From Cryomorphaceae bacterium (GTDB lineage: Bacteria; Bacteroidota; Bacteroidia; Flavobacteriales; UBA7430): a DNA stretch of 64,000 bases. The translations under genes and the position numbers were made by a program. The stretch covers positions 62,001 to 126,000 of the forward strand of contig BOWN01000002.1 of the NCBI GenBank assembly GCA_019649675.1, in the 5' to 3' direction. Below are positions 1 through 10,252 of this stretch, in pieces (the stretch's first letter is position 1; each line of letters starts with the position of its first letter). A model generated the notes under the pieces. That model saw nothing but the letters and a program-made list of their open reading frames with translations. It had not been told where the DNA came from and made no database searches.

Positions 1-1253
1 ATTCACAATCACCTGAATCAGTTGCTGATGCGTCGTAATTTGCAGCAGTTTCATCTTGACAACCAACTACCTCAAACTCATCACATACTAAATCACCATC
101 AGAGTCATTCAAACAGTTACCATCACAATCATATCCACTATTAGCAGCAGGATTATCACATCCACAACCTAAATCATTATTGTAACATGAACCATTATCT
201 GTGGTTGCGTTGGAGTTATAATTACATGCATTTGAATCTGTACATCCTTCAAGATCAATAGTTAAGCAAGAACCATCATCAACGTTAGCATTAGCATTAA
301 ATTCAAGATAATCTGGATCTGTACAACCATAAACGGCTATAGTTAAACATGAACCATCATCTATTGTAGCATTTGAATTATATTCAAAATAGTCATGCAT
401 CTGTACAACCTTCAACATCAACAGCACAAGAAATTGCATCATACGATATTCCAGAAATAAATGAAATTCCATTTAATGCAAATCCATCTTGAGGACTAGG
501 TGTTAAATTATACTGATTTCCATTATTATCTTCAAATTTCCATACAATAGTCTCTCCTGCAGAAAAACCATCTTTCTCAGGTGAAGTTGAATCATCTGCC
601 ATTGCTGTAATTTGAACCTGTGAACCAGTAAAAGCTGAAGCTCCACCACACAACTGTTGTCCACCATTATCGATATAATATACACCAATAGTTCCATTAC
701 CAAGAGATGATAAAGCAGAAGCTCCTGGTGGTGTAATAAATAAAGTCATATTACTACCAGTATTTACGAAATCAAAATCTAAAGGGGGACATTGATCTCC
801 ATTTACTGAATCATCACCACCACCACAATCAATCTCAGTTATTGAGGCTGATTGAATGAATGAAATGCCATTTATTGTAAAATTATCATTTGGAGAGGGA
901 GCTATAGCAAATATACTACCATCAGTAGTCTCATAAAACCAATTAATTGATTCTCCAGATGAGAAACCATCTTTCTCAGGTGAAGTCGAATCATCAGCCA
1001 TAACTGCCAACTGAATTTGAGCACCATTAAAAGCTACAGATGCGGCACAAATGAACGAACCATCAGCATCAGTGTAAAAAGAACCAATGGTACCATCACC
1101 AAGTTCGTCATAGATTGAAGATGCTGCAAGTGGTGTGAAAAAGGCAGTCATATTTGTACCTGTATTCACGTACTCAAAGCTTAGATCACACTGAGCTTTA
1201 ACTAAATTGATGCTCGTTAACGTAAAAACGAGAAAAAGAAATGATTTCTTCAT
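1..1253 (-). CDS. Secreted repeat protein, NTG modules plus Cys-pair repeats (3' end outside window, frameshifted)
   Basis: Starts at 1253 with a signal peptide (MKKSFLFLVFTLTSINLVKAQ). Two copies of a ~125-residue module follow, each opening with NTGxNMT and containing DGTIG and MADDSTSPEKDGFS; I call this the NTG module. Then comes the first GCTD repeat. At about 393 the frame breaks, and the repeats continue in another frame to base 1: GCTD..YLEFNANANVDDGSC, GCTDSNACNYNSNATTDNG, and a calcium-loop-like DCDGNCLNDSDGDLVCDE. The protein runs off the left edge, so its C-terminus is unseen. It is the first of four neighbouring minus-strand paralogues. Secretion is well supported. Function is unknown; adhesin or surface-layer roles are only guesses. 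The frame break is a single-base event of the kind seen throughout this sequence. Confidence 0.75.
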
Positions 1254-1287
1254 AATTAGGGAGGATTAAAATTTATTTAAATATACA

Positions 1288-1310
1288 AAAAAGAGGCTTC
1301 GCCTCTTTTT
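1288..1310 (-). terminator. Intrinsic terminator
   Basis: Arms 1288-1297 and 1301-1310 (AAAAAGAGGC / GCCTCTTTTT) pair perfectly around a TTC loop. The run of T in either direction fits a Rho-independent terminator. It lies just past the stop of the minus-strand gene at 1332-4851 and before the start of the next one at 1253. Confidence 0.8.
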
Positions 1311-1331
1311 AAGTAACAATATTCTATGCCA

Positions 1332-4300
1332 TTATTTAATTATCTTCTCAACTGATCCATCTGAGTATAAGTATAATAAAACTTCGCCTTTAAAGACATC
1401 ATCAGGATCAACCTCTTGACCTAACATGTTTACGACACTTACTAATGAACGAAGATCGTTAGGATGAGTAGGAACTACCATTTCATGAACCCAATCAGGA
1501 ACTTGAGGATTAACTTCTAATCTTTGACCTTCACCTAATTCAGGGAATACAAAATCATCAAAAGAATAATACATTCTCACTTGATAACCTTGTCCTGGTT
1601 CAACAGTTCCTAAACTATTAAATCCAAACTCTGGCCAATATACTTGAGCAGAATTATTCTTAATCAAGTGCAAACTATTACCCAATGCTTCTAATGATAG
1701 AGCTACGTCTTGTGAATTTTGCCATTGGGAAAACCCAAACATGTTCCAACCTTGTTGTAGATCAATTGAAATAGGATTAGAGTAATAATCTAAACTTCCT
1801 GTGTTTCACCTTGAACAACAGTAAGTGCAACAAGATCAGAATTTAATCCATCAATTGTAGAGTTTAATCCATCAATATCAGAATTTAATCAACAATATCA
1901 GAATTTAATCCGACAATATCAGAATTTAATCCATCAATAGTAGCTTGATAAGCAGCGTCCTCCTGACTATCTAGATAAGCAATTTCTTCTAATTGAGCAT
2001 TATGAGCAGAATTTATACCTGAAATCTCATTTTCATAGGAGAATTCAAGAGAATCTAAACTATTCTCATATGATAGAATTGTATTAGACAATAACAACGA
2101 AGCTGCTGCTGCTGCTGCATCAGCATCAGCATTTAACTGAGCAACTTGTGCATCCCATGCAGCTTGCAAAGATGCAACCTCAGCATCCCATGCAGCTTGC
2201 ATGTCAGCTATAGTAGCATCAGTAGAAATTACATAAGCATCATACTCAGCTTGTAATGCATCAATTTGACCATTTAGCTCTGAAACCGCATCAGCATGAT
2301 TATCAACTAAGTTTGATAATTGATCTTGATAATCAGCAACAGTAGCATCTAGAGTGGCTTGTAAATCAGATAATTGTCCTTGGTAATCAAGTGCATCTGC
2401 ATCCCATGCAGCTTGCATATCAGATAATTGTTCTTCATAAGAAGCAATAGAATCTAATAGACCTTGATTTAGTACAGCTAAATCATTTTCAAGACCAGCA
2501 ACTTGAGCATCCCAAGCTGCTTGCATTTGATCAATAACGCTTTGCATAGAATCTTCAAGGTTATACATATCAAGATTGTATAAATCCTGCCAATAAGTAT
2601 TTAAAGCATTTAATTCGGAATTAAAATGAGAAATTGTATCTGCTAATTGGCCTTGAAGTTCAAAAATTTGAGAACCAAGAGAAGACTCAGCATTAAACAA
2701 ATCATCTTCTAAATCATCTATCTCTGTGTTGAGTAATAAGATATCGTTAAGAGCATTTGCATATGCTTCACTAAATAACATAGAGCATGATCCATCTTCA
2801 ACATTTGCATTAGCGCTATACTCCATGTATCCGGGATCCATACAACCCTCAATAGCAATAGTAAATCCTGAAATTAAATATGCAGCATTAGGTGCATATT
2901 GATTATTTCCTAAAATATTTTCAGCGCCATATGAACCATAAGAAGCAAACAAAACTACAGCTTGTCCATCAATGTTAGTTTTCCAAATAACCTCACCATG
3001 AGCACCATCAATTGCAGCAGTATTTGGATCATCACCATGAACTACAATTAAGTTACCACCAGAAGGATTCCATGACAACACACCAGCACATTGATCTTCA
3101 CCGTTTTCATCAATGAAGAATGCACCAAGATTATCGCCTGCATTAAATGGAAAGGCATTGACGTCTATATAAATTAATGCGTTGTTGCCTGTATTAGAAT
3201 TTACAATTTCAAAACCTGCAGCAGGCATGATACAAGAACCATCATCTACATTTGCATTTGAATTGTAATTAATAGCACCAGCATCTGTACATCCAGAAAC
3301 TACTCCAACACAAGAGCCATCATCAGTATTTGCATCAGCATTATAATTTAATGCGGAAGCGTCCATACAACCAAGAACTACATCAATACATGATCCATCA
3401 TTCACATTAGCATTTGGATCATAATTAAATGCTGACTCATCTGTACAGCCTAAATATTGACACAAGCCATTATCAGTATTTGCAGAAGAATCATAATTGT
3501 CTGCAGAACTATCCATACATCCTAAAGCTACTGCAATACAAGAACCATCATCATCAGTTGCAGCAGGATTATAATTAAAAGCTGTTTGATCTGTACATCC
3601 TTCTGACTCTAATTCGTTACATATACCATCTCCGTCATCATCATTAATACATTCGCCACTACAATCTAAATAAGATTGTAAAGGGTAAGAGCAAAATCCA
3701 GAATCAGTAGCATCAGGATTATAATTGCAACCATTTGAATCGGTACATCCTAAAACTTCAAATGCATCACAAACTCCATCACTGTCAGCATCAGCTAAAC
3801 ATACACCATTACAATCATATCCAGAGTCAGCATAAAAACATGAACCATCTTCTACATTATGAATTACATCATAATTACAAGCAGATGGATTTGTACATCC
3901 TGAATAATCACAATCACCTTCACTATTAGCAGAAGGATTGAAATTATCAGCAGATGCATCCATACAACCAGTAATTATGCAGGATCCATCATCAGTTGTT
4001 GCATCAGCATTAAAATTGTCAGCTGAAATATCAGTACAACCTAATATTTCAGTAACACCACAACTCAATGAAGCACTTGCAGACATAATTACTTGTGTAC
4101 CATTAACTATATATGTAATAGGCTCTGGACTTGTAGTTAATGTATATAAACTCGAACCGTCAACTAGTTGCAAGATAACTTCAGAACCAATAGAAGCACC
4201 ATCAACAGCACCAGTTGAAGAGTCATCACCCCATACGGAAAGAGCTGTTTGAGAAATACCAAAAACACTTACAGAACCTACAAGCATTCCATCTGAAATA

Positions 4301-4851
4301 GCAGAAATATATGCATCTTCGTTAACAATATTCAGACCGCTAAAAACACCAGGAGTTAACATTACTGTCATATTATTACCGGTATTTCCACTGAAAAATT
4401 CAGGGAATGTACAATCACCGTCTGAATCACCACCTCCACATAATTCTGGATTAGCAGTACCCATCTGTACAGACATACCACTGGTCACATAACTAATTGG
4501 AGAAGGGGGTGTTAAAAAATACAAATTTAATCCATCTACAAGAGAAAGATTAATAGACTCACCTGTTAGAGCACCATCTGTTTCAGGAGTTGATGAGTCA
4601 TCTCCCCAAACTGCAAGAGAGGTTTGAGGAACACCAGATACAGGTTGAGAACCAACAACCATTCCATCATCAGTTGTGGCTACAACATAAGCGTCTGCAT
4701 CTGTTATAGTTAAAGAAGAAATAAAATCTGGAGTCAACATAACGGTCATATTGGCACCTGTGTTTCCTGAAAATGTTGCAGGAATATCACACTGAGAATA
4801 AGTCACAAAATTGAGCGAAAACGCTGTGAAAAGTAAAAAAAACTTCTTCAT
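1332..4851 (-). CDS. Secreted mosaic protein: NTG modules, 10 Cys-pair repeats, coiled coil, GWN module, sorting tail (frameshifted)
   Basis: Signal peptide MKKFFLLFTAFSLNFVTYSQ. Order of parts: two NTG modules (NTGANMTVMLTP, NTGNNMTVMLTP); nine Cys-pair repeats with two thrombospondin-3-like acidic inserts (DADSDGVCDAFE, DDDGDGICNELE); a third NTG module (NTGNNALIYIDV); a tenth repeat; and about 200 residues of coiled coil rich in QAAWDA. Two single-base breaks (near 1890 and 1800) lead into a GWN module (LQQGWNMFGFS, YWPEFGFN, PGQGYQVRM). The end is VVNMLGQEVDPDD...YLYSDGSVEKIIK, which resembles the non-canonical Bacteroidota C-terminal sorting tail read by the type IX system. Export and surface display are likely; the biological role is unknown. 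A hairpin terminator follows the stop. Confidence 0.78.
1834..1941 (-). repeat. 21-bp tandem repeat encoding coiled-coil heptads
   Basis: About five copies of a 21-bp unit related to AATTTAATCCATCAATATCAG. On the minus strand this encodes the heptad LNSDIDG / LNSDIVG at the end of the coiled coil of the 1332-4851 gene. One unit (near 1890) lacks a base and breaks the frame. Confidence 0.75.
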
Positions 4852-4897
4852 AGGGGGAATATTAAAGTTAATTGCTAGTTTTAAAACAGTACAATAT

Positions 4898-4929
4898 CAA
4901 ATCTACAAAAAAAAGATTAAAATTCCCAA
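4898..4929 (-). promoter_or_regulatory. Bacteroidota-type promoter (TTG-N21-TAGATTTG)
   Basis: On the minus strand, TAGATTTG (4905-4898) matches the -7 consensus TAnnTTTG. A TTG lies 21 bases upstream (4929-4927), within the 17-23 spacing known for this phylum. It stands 47 bases before the ATG at 4851, in the 91-bp gap between two paralogues, which suggests each has its own promoter. Confidence 0.55.
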
Positions 4930-4942
4930 TTCGTAAAAAAAG

Positions 4943-7900
4943 CTAATCTGTAATAGGAAAATAATATGATTCAATAAATGTATTCATCTTTAAAAGATAT
5001 CCTTGGCCCGGAATAAAATCTCCAATTTGATTAAAAGGGCCCATTTCAGGCCAATAAAACTGCCCATCGTTATTTTTAATTATTTTAATTTGATCAACAA
5101 TAGGCGCTAAAGTTTCAACTACATCCTGAGGACTTCTCAAGGTAAAACCAATAGTGTTCCACCCTTCGACCAAATCAAGATATATAGGCTCAAGAGTAGC
5201 TGAGCAATTTATTACCAAATCATTTAATTCAATTAATGAATCATTTGCTGATGACAATTCATTCATAATATCATTAAAAGTACAGGAACCATCATCATCA
5301 TTTGCCAAATAATTGTAATTATCTGCGATCAGTGAAGTACAGCCTTCTACCCTAGGTGTCTCACAAGTTCCATCGTCAATATTAGCTAAAGGATCAAATT
5401 CTATGAAAAGAGAATTTTCACACCCAGGTATTAATAATGTCTGACAAGTTCCATCGGAAAATTGTGCATCTGGATTAAATTCAAGGTATAAATTATTGAT
5501 ACAACCGCCAATTGTATATTCACAGGAACCATCATCAACATTTGCACTTAAATTATAATTAACAGCTGTAAAATCAACACATCCTTCTACAATAGAAATA
5601 CAAGATTCATCATCCGTGTTGGCTAGATAATTATAGTTAAGGGCACTAGAATCTGTACAGCCGTATAAAACATTTTCACAAGTAAAATCATCGGTATTAG
5701 CTTCTGGATCATAATTAAATGATAGTGAATTTGTACAACCATATACATATTCAATACATGAACCATCATCTTCTAAAACATATGAATCATAATTAAATGC
5801 ATTAATATCTGTACAACCATAAATAATTGGTTGACAAGAATTATCGTTAACATTAGCTAATTCATTAAAATTATATGCTGTAGAATCAGTACAACCCAAT
5901 ACTTTTGCGATACATGACCCATCATCTGAATTAGCTGAAAAATCAAAATTAAGTGAATTAGAAACAGTACATCCTTCAATGATAGCAATACAAGTTCCAT
6001 CATCTGTATTTGCTAAATAATTATAGTTAAAGGCACTAGAATCTGTACAACCGTATAATACATTTTCACAGGAATAATCATCAGTATTGGCTAATTCATA
6101 ATAATTATATGCTAATGAATTTGTACAACCATAAATATATTCAACACATGAGCCATCATCTTGTGAAGCAGTAGAATTAAAATTATACGCATTAATATCC
6201 ATACATCCCATGATTGTTAGAATACAAGAGCCATCATCTAAATTTGCTTGAATGTTATAATTTTGAGCATTTTCATAAGTACAACCAGGGATAAAATTGT
6301 AATAACAAGATGCATCATCAACATTTGCATTTACATCAATATTTATAGCATTAAAATCAGTACAACCTTCAAGAACAAGAGTGATGCACAATGACTCATT
6401 TTGAATAACCGCTAAAGAATCATACTCTAAATAATCTTCATTTAAACATCCTACAATCAAATCTTCATATTGAATACAAGAACCATCATCAATGCCAGCT
6501 TCAAAATCATAATTATAAGCTGTAGGATCCATACATCCATATATAAATTGACATACATCATTATTTATTAATACATTAGAAGCTACAAAAGAATTATATA
6601 AATCACTATTCAAGTCTGCAACCGGAAAATAGTTTTCTGCTGTCGGATCAACACAAACTTGGATAGATGATCTTAATCCAAAATCATATTGACAAGGATC
6701 AGAAAAATCATCAGGACCGACCTGATTAACATTAGCCTCTATATTGTAATTTAAAACAAATGGATAATTGTAAATACAACCATATACGGGCTCAATACAT
6801 GATCCATTATCAATGGTGGCTATTGATAAATAATTAATTGCAAATTCATTTGTACAACCATAGATAGGGAATATACAACTACCATCACTCTGATTTGCAT
6901 TTGGATTAAAATTCATCGCTAGTGAATTGATACAGCCTGGAATGCTGTATACACAAGACTGATCATCAAAATTAGCAAATGGGTTATAATTTAATGCTTC
7001 TGAATTGGTACATCCAAAAATTTGTGCAATACAGGAAAAATCAGATTGATTTGCTAGGGGATTATAATTGATTGCAGATGGACTAGTACATCCATAAACA
7101 ATTTCAATACAAGAGTTATTATCTGTATTGGCTATGTTATTATAATTGAGTGAATTTGAATCAGTACAACCATATATTGCAGCGATACAACTTCCATCAT
7201 TTTGATTCGCATTTGAATCATAATTAAAAGCTGAAGATTGTGTACATCCCATCAACTATTTCAATACATGAACCATCATCTATATTGGCTAAAGCACTAT
7301 AATTTAACGAACTTTCTTGAGTACATCCTAATATTGGGTAAACACAAGAATCATCACCTACATTACATGAATCACAATAATTTAAAGCAAAGGATTCTAT
7401 ACAACCATAGACTGGCTCAATACAACTGAAATTATCTGTGTTAGCAGATACATTAAAATTTAAGGCAGTTAAACTGGTACAACCAAAAACTACAGGGATA
7501 CATGAACCATTATCTGTATTAGCATTTGAATTGTAATTATATGCATCAGAATCCATACAACCATATGTAAAAGGAATACATGAGCCATCATTTTGGTTCG
7601 CATTTGAATCATAATTAAAAGCTGAAGATTGAGTGCATCCTAATATGATAGCTATACATGTTCCATCATCTGTATTAGCTAACTCATTAAAATTTAAAGC
7701 AGTTTCTTCTGTACAACCAAATATTGGATAATTACAAATACCATTATCAACATTACAAGAATCACAATAATTTAATGCAGACTCTTGCATACAGCCTTCT
7801 AGTAATTCTGTACAAGATCCGTCTTCAATATTAGCAAATGGATTAAAATTAAATGCATCAGAATCCATACAACCATATGTAAAAGGAATACATGAGCCAT

Positions 7901-10071
7901 CATTTACATTCGCAGTTTCATTAAAATTAATTGATTCATCTATAGTACAACCTTCAACTATTGCAATACAAGGATTTATTGAATCTTCTACTGAAACTTG
8001 ATTAACATTAGCTAGAGGGTTAAAATTAAATGAATAAGGATCCATACAGCCATAAACAGCATAATAACAGGAGTTATCATCAAACTCAACTAATGGATCA
8101 AAATTCATTGCTAGAGAATCAGTACATCCCATATCATTTCCACAATCAACAATTTGATAATTTGCATATGGAAACAGCACAACATTATTACCAAAATAAA
8201 TAAGCTCAGTTTGGACTTTATTAGAATCAAGAGGCACTATATCATACAATACATTTGAATTGACCAATTGTAATGATATCTCAGAAAACGGCTCTGCACC
8301 GTCAATTTGACTGGTTCCCATATCATCTCCCCATATTGCTAAAGTACCGTCAAAATCAGTCATTTGAATTGAACCAACAAGAATTCCGAGATTAGAAAAA
8401 GCAACAATATATGCGTCTTCATTAGTAATGGGAAGAGAATCAATTGCTGAAGGTAAAAACCAACTATCATATTCTGGCCTGTATTTCCGTTATATTGCTC
8501 AGGGAATACTACATTGTGTTATATATAAACAAGAACCATCATCCACAGTAGCATAAGACTCAAAATTAGAGCTAGAGTATCCATACATCCATTATAGTAG
8601 CATGAACCATCATCAATACTAGCATCAATTTGAAAATTTGAAGCTTTAAGATCCATACAACCATAAACAATTAACACATTACAAAGCCCAGGATCAGTAT
8701 TAGCCTCAGAACTGTATTCCATATAAGCTGGATCCATACAACCATTAATTATAGGTAAACAAGAACCATCATCTACATTAGCCTCTATAATATAATTAAA
8801 AGCTTGGGGGTCAACACATCCATAAACAAAATCGATCACATGAACCATCGTTGACATTTGCCGTAGAATCATAATTAAAAGCATTTGGATCATCACAACC
8901 GAAGGAAATTGTAATACATGAACCATCATCAATTTCTGCCAATGGATTATAATTCAAAGAAAAATATCCGTACATCCAGAATTTAATACAGTAAAACATG
9001 AACCATCATTGTATTAGCATCAGGATTATATTCTTCATAGTTTGGACTAGTACAACCATATACAGCAGCTATACAAGATCCATCATCAACAGTAGCATTC
9101 TCAAAGTAATTAAATGCTTCTGAGTCCATACATCCATATACGTAAATGTATACAAGAATTATCTTGAATATTAGCATCTGGATTGTATTCTAAAATATAA
9201 ATCATCCATACATCCATATACAATAGGATAGAACAAGACCCATCATCTATATTGGCAGTGACTAAAATTCAATAAAGTCACATTAGTACAGCCATAAATA
9301 TATAATTATCACAAGAACCATCATCTAAATTGGCCTCAAAATTATATTCAACATAATTTTCATCAGTACAGCCCTCAACTATCAAATTAAAACAAGTACC
9401 TCATCTACATTAGCATTTGATCAAATTCTAAATAATTAATATTCGTACATCCAAATACAGCAAAAGTTTCACAAGAACCATCAAAAACCGTAGCATCTGG
9501 ATTATATTCTACATAACTAGAATGTACAACCAAGTATTTCATAATAGTAGTACATGAACCATTGTCAACAGTTGCATTAGGGTTATACTCAAAATAACTG
9601 GAGTCAGTACAACCAAAAACATTACCAGAATCATCACAATAAGGAGTAAACTCTAAAGCAGTATTTATAGATGGACTCCATCTTGATAAAAGACTGCAGT
9701 GGGACTGTAAGACACATCATAAACTACACCTCAGATTGAGCCTTAATTCTTATTGTATCTAAAGGCATTAAACCATCTAGATATTCACTACTAAAATCAT
9801 TACCCCAAACTGCTAAAACCTGTTGTTCACCAGTCCATTCAACAGAACCAACACATACCCAAACATCATTTAAATACATAAAAGCACCAATACTGTCACC
9901 ATTGTTTAGTATATCATTTTCTAAAGCTCCACCCTAATCATTATAGTCATATTTGAACCAGTAAGTCCATATGTAAAATCTAACTCACAATCCTGAGAAA
10001 AGATATAATGGAAATAAAAAAACAATTAACGTAGTTACAAATCGAACTAAGTAGAGGAATTTATCATACAT
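4943..10071 (-). CDS. Giant secreted protein with ~49 Cys-pair repeats (many frameshifts)
   Basis: Read as one gene of about 1,700 codons. The ATG at 10071 gives MYDKFLYLVRFVTTLIVFLF..., a signal peptide; after a break comes CELDFTYGLTGSNMT, a first NTG module. About 14 Cys-pair repeats (8520-9650) follow in shifting frames, then a second NTG module (CSIPEQYNGNTGQNM, GDDMGTSQIDGAEP; 8150-8510). Next come 35 repeats (4943-8140, one break near 7240), then a GWN module (LVEGWNTIGFT, FYWPEMGPFNQIGD, PGQGYLLKM). It ends at FPITD with no visible sorting tail, unlike its neighbours. Repeats average 26 residues with two Cys each and acidic DDGSC loops. The repeats keep their sense across frame breaks, so the breaks are recent mutations or sequencing errors. 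Function unknown. Confidence 0.7.
5270..8140 (-). repeat. 78-bp Cys-pair repeat array with 390-bp higher-order period
   Basis: Thirty-five tandem units of about 78 bp, consensus GCTDSxAxNYNxxANxDDGSC plus a 4-5 residue linker. Units fall into a five-unit super-repeat. For example, the bases coding SSAxNYNYLANTDD recur at 6034 and 5644 (390 bp apart). SSAFNYDSNANQNDGSC recurs at about 7621 and 7230 (391 bp, with a one-base break between). CDSCN variants recur five units apart. Confidence 0.8.
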
Positions 10072-10203
10072 CACGGGTTTCAACAAATTTATGATTTTTT
10101 TAACTAACATTAATAGCATTTAAGTTTATAATTAATTAAACCGAATTTAAAGACCACTATAGATGTTATAACTTGCTTAATCACAGATTAAGATAAGAAA
10201 AAA

Positions 10204-10230
10204 AAAAGAGCTGCAAATTGCAGCTCTTTT
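10204..10230 (-). terminator. Intrinsic terminator
   Basis: Eleven-bp perfect stem AAAAGAGCTGC (10204-10214) / GCAGCTCTTTT (10220-10230) with an AAATT loop. It lies 22 bases past the stop of the gene at 10253-13189 on the minus strand. Confidence 0.82.
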
Positions 10231-10252
10231 AAAATTAAATGAATATTAATGA

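Noticed and set aside
3735-4252. Two plus-strand open frames over the first mosaic gene
   Set aside because: His/Gln/Asn-rich or low-complexity products created by reading the 78-bp repeats backwards; the minus-strand frame has signal peptide and conserved modules.
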